Below are positions 45,430 to 55,048 of a stretch of DNA of 64,000 nt, in pieces. This stretch comes from Bradyrhizobium sp. NDS-1 (GTDB lineage: Bacteria > Pseudomonadota > Alphaproteobacteria > Rhizobiales > Xanthobacteraceae). Numbering within the stretch: position 1 is the first letter of the stretch; each line of letters opens with the position of its first letter. The position numbers and the translations under genes are program-made. The stretch spans positions 2,899,501-2,963,500 of the forward strand of contig NZ_CP136628.1 in NCBI RefSeq assembly GCF_032918005.1. The letters are read 5' to 3'. The notes under the pieces are model-generated. The model worked only from the letters and a program-made list of their open reading frames with translations. It was not told the DNA's origin and searched no databases.

Positions 45430-46794
45430 TTAGTGCTCTTGCAGATCGGGCTGCGGGGCTTTGACCGGCGCGATGGCCGCGGGAAAGCGTAGGCTCATGG
45501 TCGTGCCGCGGCCGGGCGTGGAAGCAATGACCAGCTCGCCGCCATGAGCGGCCATGATCTCGCGGACGATCGACAGGCCGAGGCCCGCGCCGTCGCCGGC
45601 CGCGTTGCCGGTCTGAAACGGCTCGGTCAGCCCGAGTTCGGCGCCATCGGGCAGGCCCGCGCCGTCGTCGTGAATGGAGATGCCATCGCGGCTGAGCGTG
45701 GCGACGATGCGTTGCGCGCCATGGGCGTGGATGAGCGCGTTTCCGACGAGATTGGCGAGCGCGCTGCGAATCGCGGCGTCCACGCCTTGCACCAGGAGCG
45801 GACCTTTCCCGTCCTGCTCCAGCGCGAGCTCGATGCCGGCGTCCAGTGCCGAGGGACCGAAATCGGCCAGCACGTCGAGTGTGATCTGGGCGAGATCGAT
45901 CGGCCGCTTCTCGATCGCATGATTTTGCAGCCGGGCCAGGTCGAGCATGGCGGAGACCAGTGACGTCAGGCGCCTGACGTCGCGCACCAATTCGGCCTTC
46001 AGCGCCGGCTCGGGCACGTCCTCGATCTTCGCACGCAGCAGCGTGAGCGGCGTGCGGAGTTGATGGGCAGCGTTGCCGAGAAAGCGGCGTTGCATCCTGA
46101 TGTAGGCGTCGATCTCGCCGAAGGCACGGTTCAACGCCTCGACCAGCGGCTTCAGCTCGTAAGGAACCTCCGACAAGGATATCGAGCCTTGCGGCGCCGA
46201 CGGATCGATCGCGAGGGCGCGCTTCGCGACCCGTTCGATTCCCCGTGAGACGAAACGAGCGGCCAGGGCCGAACCGATCGCGACGGTCGCAGCAAAGGCC
46301 AGTGCCACCAGGATGATCGAATAGATCCTGCGGAGGAGAAAAGTCCTTGCAATCCGGCCAAAGCGGACCTGAGGCTCGCCGACCATCATCGCGAGCCGCA
46401 ACGAGCCCCGTTGCACGGCGGAGAGACAGAAGGTGCTGTTCTGGTCGAGCGTGCTGAAGACGGACGAGCCGACTGGCCCGTGGTAGGGAAACACGAAGGG
46501 AAGGGCGGGTCGATGTTCGCTGCCGTACTCGCTGAGCAGGTCGCCCGAGGATACGACGTACCAGAGGTTTGGACTGTCCGCCTTCAGTTCCTCGAGGGCA
46601 GGAGTCGAACGTACCGTCAGCTTTTGCCCTTCGATCACCGTCGCGCGATCGAGAATGGCGGCCACGACCTGGCAGGACCTGAATTCGCGTTCCTCGGTCG
46701 GGTAGCGCCAGATGAAGATGCTGAGCATGATCAGGAAGATCGCCGTGGCGGCGATGCCGAGCGACAGTGCAAACGTCCGGGCGATCGACCTCAT
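45430..46794 (-). CDS. Two-component sensor histidine kinase
   Basis: 454 residues. Membrane helices at about 10-30 and 150-175 bracket a periplasmic sensor part of ~120 residues. HAMP-like linker (about 178-230), HisKA with the phosphoacceptor histidine in NAAHQLRTPLTLL, and HATPase with N-box NLVGNALIHA, G1 DDGAGLPDG and G2 GDGAGLGLSIV follow. Architecture is that of TctE/PmrB-like EnvZ-class kinases. Its start overlaps the regulator stop (ATGA). The divergent MipA/OmpV gene is a likely target. Signal unknown. Confidence 0.9.
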   Translation of the reverse strand: MRSIARTFALSLGIAATAIFLIMLSIFIWRYPTEEREFRSCQVVAAILDRATVIEGQKLTVRSTPALEELKADSPNLWYVVSSGDLLSEYGSEHRPALPFVFPYHGPVGSSVFSTLDQNSTFCLSAVQRGSLRLAMMVGEPQVRFGRIARTFLLRRIYSIILVALAFAATVAIGSALAARFVSRGIERVAKRALAIDPSAPQGSISLSEVPYELKPLVEALNRAFGEIDAYIRMQRRFLGNAAHQLRTPLTLLRAKIEDVPEPALKAELVRDVRRLTSLVSAMLDLARLQNHAIEKRPIDLAQITLDVLADFGPSALDAGIELALEQDGKGPLLVQGVDAAIRSALANLVGNALIHAHGAQRIVATLSRDGISIHDDGAGLPDGAELGLTEPFQTGNAAGDGAGLGLSIVREIMAAHGGELVIASTPGRGTTMSLRFPAAIAPVKAPQPDLQEH

Positions 46795-47471
46795 CGAGGT
46801 GTTGCCAGCCGCAGGATATATCCGATGCCCCGCATGCTGCGGATTTCGACGTCGCCGCCGAGTTCAGCCAGTTTCTTGCGCAGGCGTGAGACCTGCGATT
46901 CGAGTGTGTTGGACTCGATCTCGTCGTCGAAGCCGTAGATCTCCTCGATCAGGGCGGCGCGGGTGATGACGCGGTCGCGCCGCATCAGCAGCGCTCCCAG
47001 GATCAGGGCCTCACGCCGCCGCAGCAGAATTTTGGTGTCGGCGACGACGGCCTCGTTGCTGCCGAGATGCAGCTCGACATTGCCGAGCGACAGCACCGAG
47101 GGCGCGAGCAGCCGGGGCCGCCGCAGCACCGCGCGTACCCGCGCGAGCAGCTCCTGCGGCTCGAACGGCTTGCCGAGATAATCGTCAGCGCCGCCGTTGA
47201 GACCATCGACGACATCCTCCGTGGCGTCCCTGGACGTCAGCATGATGATCGCGGGGCGGTCGGGCGATTGGCTCAGCGCCGTGACCACCTGGAGCGCATC
47301 GCCGTCGGGCAGCATCCGGTCGATGATCGCGAGATCATATTTGAAGTTGCTCAGCGCCTGGCGGGCATCGGCAATCGAGCTGACGAGATCGACGATCCCG
47401 TGCAATTGCCCGAGCAGGCGGCTGACATAAGCGCCGATCTGCGGTTCGTCTTCGATCACAAGGGAGCGCAC
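46791..47471 (-). CDS. OmpR-family response regulator
   Basis: 227 residues from a GTG start with AAGGA at the right distance; the longer frame upstream runs through the regulatory spacer and is rejected. The receiver domain has EDE near the start, the phosphoacceptor Asp in LAIIDRMLPDGD and the K of LGKPFEPQEL. The C-terminal winged helix shows DRVITRAALIEEIYGFDDEIESNTLESQVSRLRKKL. It is cotranscribed with the kinase. Two pairs of 11-bp direct repeats upstream of its own gene and of mipA are the expected type of OmpR-class site. Confidence 0.9.
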   Translation of the reverse strand: MRSLVIEDEPQIGAYVSRLLGQLHGIVDLVSSIADARQALSNFKYDLAIIDRMLPDGDALQVVTALSQSPDRPAIIMLTSRDATEDVVDGLNGGADDYLGKPFEPQELLARVRAVLRRPRLLAPSVLSLGNVELHLGSNEAVVADTKILLRRREALILGALLMRRDRVITRAALIEEIYGFDDEIESNTLESQVSRLRKKLAELGGDVEIRSMRGIGYILRLATPR

Positions 47472-47650
47472 GCGGGTCGTCCTTGACTGTGCTGGCAACA
47501 GAACCCGAGCGTGACGCTCCCTGGCCGAAGTCTGGCGTTTCGGCTCGTGCGCAGGGTTCCCATAAAGGCAGCGAGCTTGGCGAATAAAAGGCAGACGCAA
47601 GCGGGCTGATCGGCACTGCCGGCCAAAGTTTGGGCGCATGGGCGCCTCTC

Positions 47651-47672
47651 GGCAATGTTCGGGCAATATTGG
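47651..47672. promoter_or_regulatory. 11-bp direct repeat pair, copy 1
   Basis: GGCAATGTTCG (47651-47661) followed by GGCAATATTGG (47662-47672): GCAAT motifs exactly 11 bp apart, as in OmpR-family tandem sites. The second pair lies 79 bp downstream. Confidence 0.5.
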
Positions 47673-47730
47673 TTCGGCGAGCCATGCGCAGCACACGCCG
47701 GGAGCGGATTGTCTCAGCGGCTCTCGCCTT

Positions 47731-47751
47731 GCAATCTTGGGGCAATTTTGC
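47731..47751. promoter_or_regulatory. 11-bp direct repeat pair, copy 2
   Basis: GCAATCTTGGG (47731-47741) followed by GCAATTTTGC (47742-47751), again GCAAT motifs 11 bp apart and the same GCAAT-N-TT core as copy 1. It ends about 70 bp before the mipA-like start. Confidence 0.5.
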
Positions 47752-47819
47752 CGGACCACATGCTGAGGCTCCGAACCACATCAGTCGACCAGGCCAGCAA
47801 GGCCGGTCCGGGGCCCGTA

Positions 47820-48707
47820 ATGAAGCATCTTGACGAAGCCGCCTTCCGCCTCACGGTGAATGCGCGGCTGACCATCGCCCTCCTTGCCGCACTCGGTGCG
47901 ATCGTGACCATTCCACAACCGGCATCGGCGCAGACCCCGGTCACGCTGCCCGCGCCGCCGTTCGAGCTGCCGATGCTGCCTTCGCCCTCGGGCAACTGGA
48001 CCGTCATGGTCGGCATCGGCGGACAGTACATGCCCAATTTCGTCGGGTCGAACGACGGGAAATTCCTCCCGATTCCGATCTTCACCATCCGTCGTGCCGG
48101 ATCAGTCGACCAGTTTCGCGGGCCGCGCGACAGCGCCAGCATCGCGCTTCTCGACGTCGGCAATTTTCGCGCCGGCCCTGCGTTCAAATACATCGCCTCG
48201 CGCAAGGCTGACAAATATGCGGAGCTGACAGGTCTCGGCAATGTCGACGCCGCCTACGAGCTCGGCGGCTTCGTCGAATACTATCCCGTGGACTGGCTGC
48301 GCCTGCGCAGCGAATTGCGCCAGGGTATCGGCGGCCACACCGGCACGGTCGCCGACGTCTCCGCCGACGTCATCGTTCCGCTGATTCAAAGGCTCACGAT
48401 CTCGGCCGGTCCGCGCTTCACCTGGAAGAGCACCAAGGCGACCGCGCCCTATTTCGGCGTGGATGCCGCGCAGGCGCTGGCGTCGGGGTTGGCGAGATAC
48501 GATGCCAGGGGCGGCGCACACTCGGTCGGCTTCGGCAGCCAGATCTCCTACCGCATCAATCCGCAGTGGGAGGTCCACGCCTATGTCGAGTACGAGAAGC
48601 TGCTCGGCGACGCCGCGGACAGCCCGCTGGTCAAGCTGCGGGGATCGTCGAACCAGACCACCGTTGGACTCGGCGCGTCCTATTCGTTCGACTTCAGGAT
48701 TCGGTAG
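47820..48707 (+). CDS. MipA/OmpV-family outer-membrane protein
   Basis: 295 residues from the ATG at 47820 (an ATG at 47760 is also in frame). Signal peptide to about PASAQ. The β-barrel body has GGQYMPNFVGSNDGKFLPIPIFTIRR, FVEYYPVDWLRLRSELRQGIGGHTG, GPRFTWKSTKATAPYFGVD, and ends in aromatic-rich strands with F at the close. MipA/OmpV proteins scaffold murein enzymes or form small porins. It leads a two-gene operon. Confidence 0.87.
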   Translation: MKHLDEAAFRLTVNARLTIALLAALGAIVTIPQPASAQTPVTLPAPPFELPMLPSPSGNWTVMVGIGGQYMPNFVGSNDGKFLPIPIFTIRRAGSVDQFRGPRDSASIALLDVGNFRAGPAFKYIASRKADKYAELTGLGNVDAAYELGGFVEYYPVDWLRLRSELRQGIGGHTGTVADVSADVIVPLIQRLTISAGPRFTWKSTKATAPYFGVDAAQALASGLARYDARGGAHSVGFGSQISYRINPQWEVHAYVEYEKLLGDAADSPLVKLRGSSNQTTVGLGASYSFDFRIR

Positions 48708-48713
48708 CTCGCC

Positions 48714-49454
48714 ATGCGCCGCACTGCTTTCCTATGGATCGGCCTCGCGGCCGCTTGCGTCGCTCTCGGCGCGGCCGCGGCCTTCGAGACGCGCGCGAGC
48801 CGTCTCCAGGCAATCAAGACCGTCGGCATCGTCTCGGCCATCGGCGAGGAAATGAGCCTGATGCAAGCCGGATTGACCGGCCTTGGCAACAGCGCGCAAA
48901 GCGTGTCGATCAGCGCATGGGGTCTGGACGAGCTGATCGTCCAGCAGGCAACGAAGCTGCTCGGCGGACGTTTTCGCGTGCAGCCGGTGACGTACAGGCG
49001 CGCGGCATTCGCTGCGATCCGGGATTCGGCGGTTGCGCCCGTCAATCTGCTGCGGAGCGATCCGTTCAAGGAGCTGGTTCGCACCGACATTACCCCGCAG
49101 GGACTGGATGCCTATATCGTCATCACCCGGGCAAGATCGAAACTCGGAAATGGACGCAGCGTCGAGGGCGTCGGCTTCGCCGAATACCGGACGCTGCTTG
49201 CAAACTACGGCCTGATCCACGCGTTGTACGAAGTGCGCGTCATCGAGGGCAAATCGTTCGACGTGATCGAGAAGCGGGCGGCCGCGCCGCTCGACAACAC
49301 CGGGACCGTCAGCGTCGCAGGCCCGAGCGGCCAGGTCGACGACATGTTCGACGGACCGGCTGCAAGCGAACGGCTGCGCGCGGCGATTGCGGACCTGATC
49401 ACGCGCAGCCTGCCCGTCACGCTGGGCGACATGCATCTGATCGACAGGCAGTGA
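48714..49454 (+). CDS. Exported protein of unknown function, partner of the MipA-like gene
   Basis: 246 residues. The N-terminus RRTAFLWIGLAAACVALGAAAAF is a signal peptide or anchor. The rest shows ATKLLGGRFRVQPVTYRRAAF and DAYIVITRARSKLGNGRSVEGVGFAEYRTL, with no recognised catalytic motif. Six bases separate it from the MipA-like stop, so it is in the same operon and probably under the same two-component control. I do not recognise the family. Confidence 0.75.
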   Translation: MRRTAFLWIGLAAACVALGAAAAFETRASRLQAIKTVGIVSAIGEEMSLMQAGLTGLGNSAQSVSISAWGLDELIVQQATKLLGGRFRVQPVTYRRAAFAAIRDSAVAPVNLLRSDPFKELVRTDITPQGLDAYIVITRARSKLGNGRSVEGVGFAEYRTLLANYGLIHALYEVRVIEGKSFDVIEKRAAAPLDNTGTVSVAGPSGQVDDMFDGPAASERLRAAIADLITRSLPVTLGDMHLIDRQ

Positions 49455-49473
49455 TCGACCGACTCCGCGGCGC

Positions 49474-51015
49474 TCAGGTCACCGGCGCCGGATTGAACAG
49501 CGTGAGATCGTTGTGGATGCCCCAGCGATCCGACCATGGTTTGGTGCGGCCAGAGGCGACGTCGAGGATCAGGCGGAACAGGTCCCAGCCGGTTTCCTCG
49601 ATGGTCTTCTCGCCGGTGGCGATGCGGCCGGCGTCGAAGTCGATCAGGTCCTTCCAGCGCCGGGCGAGCTCGCTGCGGGTCGCGACCTTGATCACGGGCG
49701 CTGCCGCGAGCCCGTAGGGCGTCCCGCGGCCGGTGGTGAACACTTGCAGCGTCATGCCCGAGGCGAGCTGCAGCGTGCCGCAGATGAAGTCGGAGGCGGG
49801 CGTCGCCGCGAACAGCATGCCCTTCTGCGTCGCCTTTTCGCCGGGCGAGAGCACGCCGGTGATTGCGGAGGAGCCGGACTTGACGATCGAGCCCAATGAC
49901 TTCTCGACGATGTTGGCGAGGCCGCCCTTCTTGTTGCCGGGCGTGGTGTTGGCGCTGCGGTCGGCGCCGCCACGGGCGAGATAGGAATCGTACCAGGCCA
50001 TTTCGCGCACCAGCGCGCGGCCGACGTCCTCGTTGATGGCGCGCCGCGTCAGCAGCTGGATGGCATCGCGCACTTCGGTCACTTCCGAGAACATCACGGT
50101 AGCGCCCGCGCGCACCAGGAGGTCCGCGGCGAAGCCGACGGCGGGGTTGGCGGTGACGCCGGAGAAGGCGTCGCTGCCGCCGCATTGCAGGCCGATGACG
50201 AGATCGGAGGCCGGGCAGGTCTCGCGCTGGCGGGCGTTGAGCACCTTCAGCCGGGATTCGGCCTGGGACATGATCGCATCGACGATCGCGCCGAAGCCGT
50301 CGAAGGCTTCGTCCTGCATCCGCACGATGGCATCGCTGACGCCTTCGGGCACCAACCGCTCCGGCGCGAGCTTCTCGCAGCCGAGACCGATGACCAGGAT
50401 CTCGCCGCCGAAATTCGGGTTCAGCGCGATGTTCTGCAGCGTTCGGATCGGCACCACCGCGTCGGGCGCGGTGATGGCGACGCCGCAGCCATAGGCATGC
50501 GTCAGCGGCACGACATCGTCGACGTTGGGGTACTTGGGCAGCAGTTCGGCGCGGATGCGCTTCACCGCATATTCCATCGTGCCCTTGACGCATTGCACGG
50601 AGGAGGAGATGCCCAGAATATTTTTCGTGCCGACCGAGCCGTCCCGATTGCGATAGCCCTCGAAGGTGAAGCCCTCGAGCGGCGGCAGCGGCGCCGGCAC
50701 GGCGGTGGAGATTTCGAGCTTGTCGAGGTCGGGAGCCTCCGGCATGCGGATGCGCGCCTCGTCCACCCATTCGCCGGCCGAGATCGGCGACAGCGCATAG
50801 CCGATGATTTCGCCATAGCGGATGATCGGCGCGCCTTCGGCGATATCGACAAGCGCCGTTTTGTGCCCCTGCGGCACGAAGGCGCGCAACGTCAGCCCGC
50901 AGGCAAAGCGGGAGCCGGCGGGAAGCCCGAAATCATTGACCACGATCGCGACATTGTCGCGCTCGTTGAGCTTGATATAGCGGGGCTGCTCTTTCGCTGC
51001 GACGTCCTGGTCCAT
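49474..51015 (-). CDS. garD: Galactarate dehydratase
   Basis: 513 residues, close to the 523 of E. coli GarD. UxaA/altronate-type dehydratase: SAF-like N-terminal domain ([31 protein letters not shown]), then the catalytic half with [36 protein letters not shown] and [12 protein letters not shown]. It dehydrates meso-galactarate to 5-dehydro-4-deoxyglucarate, the substrate of KdgD encoded in the same locus. Last gene of the hexarate cluster on the minus strand, separated from the aldehyde dehydrogenase gene by a dispersed repeat. Confidence 0.9.
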   Translation of the reverse strand: MDQDVAAKEQPRYIKLNERDNVAIVVNDFGLPAGSRFACGLTLRAFVPQGHKTALVDIAEGAPIIRYGEIIGYALSPISAGEWVDEARIRMPEAPDLDKLEISTAVPAPLPPLEGFTFEGYRNRDGSVGTKNILGISSSVQCVKGTMEYAVKRIRAELLPKYPNVDDVVPLTHAYGCGVAITAPDAVVPIRTLQNIALNPNFGGEILVIGLGCEKLAPERLVPEGVSDAIVRMQDEAFDGFGAIVDAIMSQAESRLKVLNARQRETCPASDLVIGLQCGGSDAFSGVTANPAVGFAADLLVRAGATVMFSEVTEVRDAIQLLTRRAINEDVGRALVREMAWYDSYLARGGADRSANTTPGNKKGGLANIVEKSLGSIVKSGSSAITGVLSPGEKATQKGMLFAATPASDFICGTLQLASGMTLQVFTTGRGTPYGLAAAPVIKVATRSELARRWKDLIDFDAGRIATGEKTIEETGWDLFRLILDVASGRTKPWSDRWGIHNDLTLFNPAPVT

Positions 51016-51034
51016 CTGGGCTTGCCTCCGAAGC

Positions 51035-51124
51035 CGTAGGGTGGGCTAACGCGCATCGCGCCGTGCCCACCACGCTTCACATCAGACGTAAGCGGTGGGC
51101 ACGCTTGGCTTTGCCCACCCTACG
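51035..51124. repeat. 90-bp inverted repeat (CGTAGGGTGGGC arms)
   Basis: Perfect 12-bp outer arms CGTAGGGTGGGC (51035-51046) and GCCCACCCTACG (51113-51124), with inner GTGCCCACC (51063-51071) and GGTGGGCAC (51094-51102). A common dispersed element type in Bradyrhizobium-like genomes. It interrupts the otherwise tight hexarate operon. Confidence 0.8.
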
Positions 51125-51136
51125 AGATCTTCCCGG

Positions 51137-52585
51137 TCAGCCCGGGAACGTATAAGCCGTCTTCACCGTGGTATAGAACTCGCGCGCATACGAGCCCTGT
51201 TCGCGGGCGCCGTAGCTCGAGCCCTTTCGGCCGCCGAACGGCACGTGGTAGTCTACGCCGGCGGTCGGCAGATTGACCATCACCATGCCGGACTCGCTGT
51301 TGCGCTTGTAGTGCGAGGCGTATTTCAGGCTGGTGGTGCAGATGCCCGAGGCGAGGCCGAACTCGGTGTCGTTGGAGATCGCCAGCGCCTCTTCGTAGTT
51401 CTTCGCACGAATCACGGCGGCGACGGGTCCGAAGATTTCCTCGCGCGCGATGCGCATGTTGTTGTTGGCTTCGGTGAACAGCGCCGGCTGGAGGTAATGG
51501 CCGGGGCTCTCGCGCTTGAGCAGCTCGCCGCCGAAGGCGAGCTTGGCACCCTCGTCCTGGCCGATCTTGATGTAGCGCAGGTCCTGGTCGAGCTGGCTCT
51601 GGTCGACCACGGGGCCGATATGCACGCCGGTCTTGAGCGCGTCGTCGACCGACAGGCTGTTGAGGCGCTCGGCCACCGCCGCGACGAAGCGATCGTGGAT
51701 GCCTTCGGTGACGATCAGGCGGGAGGAGGCCGTGCAGCGCTGGCCGGTGGAGAAATAGGCGCCGTTGACGGCGACTTCGACGGCGGTCTTGAGATCGGCG
51801 TCATCGAGCACGACCAGCGGGTTCTTGCCGCCCATTTCGAGCTGGAATTTCTTCATCGGGTTCGAGAGCACGCAGGCCTGCGCGATCTTGCGCCCGGTTT
51901 GCACCGAGCCCGTGAAGGAGATCGCGGCGACGTCCGGGTGATCGAGCAGGGTCTGCCCGACCACCGAGCCCGAGCCGACCACGAGGTTGAACACGCCGGC
52001 GGGAATGCCGGAGCGGGTGATGATCTCGGACAGCGCATGCGCCGAGCCCGGCACCAGTTCGGCCGGCTTGAACACCACGGTGTTGCCGTAGCACAGCGCC
52101 GGCGCGATCTTCCAGGCAGGGATGGCGATCGGGAAATTCCAGGGCGTGATCATGCCGACGACGCCCATCGGCTCACGGGTGAGCTCGACGTCGAGGCCGG
52201 GACGCACCGAGGCGCCCTTCTCACCGATCAGGCGCAGCGCCTCGCCGGCGAAGAACGCGAAGATCTGGCCGGCGCGGGCGACCTCGCCGATACCCTCGGG
52301 GAGGGTCTTGCCCTCCTCACGGGCGAGCAGGCGGCCGAGCTCTTCCTTGCGGGCGAGGATTTCGAGCGAAATCTTGTTCAGCGCGTCGAAGCGCGCCTGC
52401 GGCGTCGACTGCGCCCAGGCGGGGAAGGCGGCCTTGGCGGCGGCGATCGCCTTCTCGGTCTGCGCCTTGTCGGCCTTGGCGTATTCGCCGACGACGTCGT
52501 TGGTGTTGGAGGGATTGATGTTCCTGGTGACGCCCGAGCCGTCGACCCATTCGCCACCGATGAAGTTTTTAAGGATCGCAGTCAT
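51137..52585 (-). CDS. Alpha-ketoglutarate semialdehyde (2,5-dioxovalerate) dehydrogenase
   Basis: 482 residues, aldehyde dehydrogenase family. NAD-binding TPWNFPIAIPAWKIAPAL and FTGSVQTGRKI, general base Glu in LEMGGKNPLV and catalytic Cys in GQRCTASSR are all present. The operon places it after KdgD, whose product is 2,5-dioxopentanoate, so the substrate follows from context. It makes 2-oxoglutarate with NAD(P)+. Seventeen bases downstream of the gudD stop. Confidence 0.9.
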   Translation of the reverse strand: MTAILKNFIGGEWVDGSGVTRNINPSNTNDVVGEYAKADKAQTEKAIAAAKAAFPAWAQSTPQARFDALNKISLEILARKEELGRLLAREEGKTLPEGIGEVARAGQIFAFFAGEALRLIGEKGASVRPGLDVELTREPMGVVGMITPWNFPIAIPAWKIAPALCYGNTVVFKPAELVPGSAHALSEIITRSGIPAGVFNLVVGSGSVVGQTLLDHPDVAAISFTGSVQTGRKIAQACVLSNPMKKFQLEMGGKNPLVVLDDADLKTAVEVAVNGAYFSTGQRCTASSRLIVTEGIHDRFVAAVAERLNSLSVDDALKTGVHIGPVVDQSQLDQDLRYIKIGQDEGAKLAFGGELLKRESPGHYLQPALFTEANNNMRIAREEIFGPVAAVIRAKNYEEALAISNDTEFGLASGICTTSLKYASHYKRNSESGMVMVNLPTAGVDYHVPFGGRKGSSYGAREQGSYAREFYTTVKTAYTFPG

Positions 52586-52602
52586 CGTTTCCTCCAGAGT
52601 GT

Positions 52603-53946
52603 TTACCGCACGAGGCAGGGACGCTTGTCGTCGAAGGTCCAGCCTGGGATCAGGTCCTGCATGGCAATAGCGTCATCACGGGCGCCAAGTCCATGCCGCT
52701 TGTAGAGGTCATGCGCCGCGTCGATAGCGGCCCTGTCGATTTCGATACCCAGCCCCGGCCTGTCGGGGACGGCAATCTTGCCGCCCTTGATCTGGAGCGG
52801 CTCTTTGGTCAGCGCCTGGCCGTCCTGCCAGATCCAGTGGGTGTCGATCGCGGTGACCTTGCCGGGCGCGGCGGCGCCGACATGGGTGAACATGGCCAGC
52901 GAAATGTCGAAATGGTTGTTGGAATGCGAGCCCCAGGTCAGGCCGTTGTCCCGGCAGGTCTGGGCGACGCGCACCGAGCCCTGCATGGTCCAAAAATGGG
53001 GATCGGCCAGCGGAATGTCCACTGCGCCGAGGCGCAGCGCATGGGAGAGCTGGCGCCAGTCGGTCGCGATCATGTTGGTTGCGGTGGGCAGCCCCGTGGC
53101 GCGGCGGAACTCGGCCATGATTTCGCGGCCGGAGAAGCCGGCCTCGGCGCCGCAGGGGTCCTCGGCATAGGCGAGGACACCGTGCATGCCCTTGCAGAGC
53201 CTGATCGCCTCGTCCAGCGACCAGGCGCCGTTGGGGTCTAGCGTGACGCGCGCGTTCGGGTAGCGCTTGGCGATGGCGGTGACGGCCTCGATCTCCTGCT
53301 CTCCGCGCAGCACGCCGCCCTTCAGCTTGAAGTCGGCGAAGCCGTAATGGTCGTGGGTGGCTTCCGCGAGCCGCACCACGGTCTCGGGCGTCACCGCCTC
53401 CTGATGGCGGAGATTGAACCACTCTGGCTTGCCGGTCTCGCCCGCAACGTAGTCCAGCCTGCTCTTGCGGCGATCGCCGACGAAGAAGAGATAGCCCAGC
53501 GTCTCCACGCTGCTGCGCTGCAGGCCTTCGCCGAGCAGCGCCGCGACCGGCAGGTTGAGGTGCTGCCCGAGCAAATCGAGCAGCGCAGATTCGATCGCGG
53601 TCACGGCGTGGATCATGACGCGGAGGTCGAACGTCTGCTTGCCGCGGCCGCCGGCATCGCGGTCGGCGAAGGCCGTGCGGATTTCGGCGAGGATGTTGTT
53701 CATCGCGCCGACGGTCTTGCCGATGACGAGATCGCGCGCGTCCTGCAGCGTCTGCCAGATCTTCTGCCCGCCCGGCACCTCACCGAGGCCGGTGTGACCG
53801 GCATTGTCGGTGAGGATGACGATGTTGCGGGTGAAGAACGGCGCGTGCGCACCGCTGAGGTTGAGGAGCATGCTGTCGCGGCCCGCGACCGGGATCACCT
53901 GCATCGCCGTGATAACAGGTGCGCCGGAAATATTGGTCTGGGCCAT
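52603..53946 (-). CDS. gudD: D-glucarate dehydratase
   Basis: 447 residues, matching E. coli GudD (446). Enolase-superfamily motifs: [14 protein letters not shown] near the start, the [10 protein letters not shown] lysine pair, metal ligands in [16 protein letters not shown] and NMIATDWRQ, and the His-bearing [12 protein letters not shown]. It dehydrates D-glucarate (and often L-idarate) to 5-dehydro-4-deoxyglucarate. It lies 25 bp downstream of kdgD in the operon. Confidence 0.95.
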   Translation of the reverse strand: MAQTNISGAPVITAMQVIPVAGRDSMLLNLSGAHAPFFTRNIVILTDNAGHTGLGEVPGGQKIWQTLQDARDLVIGKTVGAMNNILAEIRTAFADRDAGGRGKQTFDLRVMIHAVTAIESALLDLLGQHLNLPVAALLGEGLQRSSVETLGYLFFVGDRRKSRLDYVAGETGKPEWFNLRHQEAVTPETVVRLAEATHDHYGFADFKLKGGVLRGEQEIEAVTAIAKRYPNARVTLDPNGAWSLDEAIRLCKGMHGVLAYAEDPCGAEAGFSGREIMAEFRRATGLPTATNMIATDWRQLSHALRLGAVDIPLADPHFWTMQGSVRVAQTCRDNGLTWGSHSNNHFDISLAMFTHVGAAAPGKVTAIDTHWIWQDGQALTKEPLQIKGGKIAVPDRPGLGIEIDRAAIDAAHDLYKRHGLGARDDAIAMQDLIPGWTFDDKRPCLVR

Positions 53947-53970
53947 CGAATGCTCCTCGCTGTCGGCGTC

Positions 53971-54915
53971 CTATTCTGCAGCCTGTTGTGACGTTCGGAT
54001 GGCGGGCAGATTCTTCACCAGCGCGGTCACCTCCGCGATCTCCTGCTCGGTGAGGTCGGTCAGCGGCGGGCGGACCGGGCCGGAATCACGGCCGATCACC
54101 TTCATGCCGGCCTTGATGATCGAGACCGCATAGCCCTTCTTGCGGTTGCGGATCGCGATCAGAGGCAGGATGAAATCCTTCAGCCCGGCCTGGATCGTGG
54201 CGTGGTCGCGCTTGCGCACGGCCGTGTAGAAATTGGTGGCGAATTCCGGCACAAAGTTGAACACGGCGGAGGAATAGGTCGTCACGCCCATGTCGAGATA
54301 GGGCAGGGCGAAGGTCTCGGCCGTCGGCAGGCCGCCGACATAGGTCAGGCGGTCGCCGAGCTTGGTGTAGACGCGGGTCATCAGCTCGATGTCGCCGATG
54401 CCGTCCTTGTAGCCGACGAGGTTCGGGCAGCGCTCGGCGAGACGCGCGAGCGTGTCGGGCTGGAGGATGGCGTTGTCGCGGTTGTAGACGATGACGCCGA
54501 TCTTCACGGCGGCGCAGACTGCCTCGACATGGGCGGCAAGCCCGTCCTGCTCGGCGTGAGTGAGATAGGGTGGCAGCAGCAGCAGGCCGTCGGCGCCGGC
54601 CTTTTCCGCGCCGATCGCGATCTCTCGGGCGATCGCGGTGCCATAGCCGGTGCCGGCGAGCACGGGCACGCGGCCCTTGGTCTCGTCGACGGCAATCTTG
54701 ACGACTTCGGGAACCTCGGTCGGCGTCAGCGAGAAGAACTCGCCGGTGCCGCCGGCGGCGAACAGGCCGGCGACGTCATAGCCGCACAGCCAGTCCATGT
54801 TGGAGCGGTAGGTCGCCTCGTCGAAGGAGTAGTCCGCCCTGAACGGCGTGACGGGAAAGGACAGGAGGCCGGATCCGATCTTCTGGGCCATTTCCTGCGG
54901 GGTCATCTTGCTCAC
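53971..54915 (-). CDS. kdgD: 5-dehydro-4-deoxyglucarate dehydratase
   Basis: 314 residues from a GTG start with AAGGGA at a good distance (ATG three codons later is possible). DapA-type aldolase-fold lyase: [13 protein letters not shown] substrate loop, the catalytic Tyr in VIVYNRDN and the Schiff-base Lys in [10 protein letters not shown]. It dehydrates and decarboxylates the GarD/GudD product to 2,5-dioxopentanoate. First gene of the hexarate catabolic operon, behind the predicted LysR-type promoter. Confidence 0.92.
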   Translation of the reverse strand: MSKMTPQEMAQKIGSGLLSFPVTPFRADYSFDEATYRSNMDWLCGYDVAGLFAAGGTGEFFSLTPTEVPEVVKIAVDETKGRVPVLAGTGYGTAIAREIAIGAEKAGADGLLLLPPYLTHAEQDGLAAHVEAVCAAVKIGVIVYNRDNAILQPDTLARLAERCPNLVGYKDGIGDIELMTRVYTKLGDRLTYVGGLPTAETFALPYLDMGVTTYSSAVFNFVPEFATNFYTAVRKRDHATIQAGLKDFILPLIAIRNRKKGYAVSIIKAGMKVIGRDSGPVRPPLTDLTEQEIAEVTALVKNLPAIRTSQQAAE

Positions 54916-54983
54916 GGGCGCTGTTCCCTTCGTGCGTGTTGTGGAGGACGCGGTCCTCGATGCCTGCGCGTCCATGCGCCGTG

Positions 54984-55012
54984 ATTTAGGAGACCGTTCG
55001 ATGCGGGTCCAA
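54984..55012 (-). promoter_or_regulatory. Predicted sigma-70 promoter for kdgD operon
   Basis: On the minus strand TTGGAC (55007-55012), a 17-bp spacer, then CTAAAT (54984-54989). The start point would be near 54977, about 60 bp before the KdgD GTG. Confidence 0.45.
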
Positions 55013-55031
55013 GCCAAAGCCTATATCGACC

Positions 55032-55048
55032 GATGCGGATTGAGCATC
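55032..55048 (-). promoter_or_regulatory. LysR-type T-N11-A box
   Basis: GATGC-N7-GCATC (55032-55036 and 55044-55048), centred about 63 bp upstream of the predicted start point, the usual place for the LysR recognition site. A third GATGC at 55000-55004 overlaps the -35/spacer. It also overlaps the end of the LysR gene. Confidence 0.45.

Larger units (their letters stand above)
47472..47819. other. 348-bp divergent spacer between the two-component operon and mipA-like gene
   Basis: Contains the paired 11-bp direct repeats (listed separately) and no supported gene. Confidence 0.6.

Noticed and set aside
45372..45464. 30-codon ORF (starts MKKLFAPVF) with AAGGA upstream, between a small secreted gene and the kinase gene
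   Set aside because: It has a fair ribosome site but overlaps the kinase 3' end and has no signal peptide or known relative; not enough to call.
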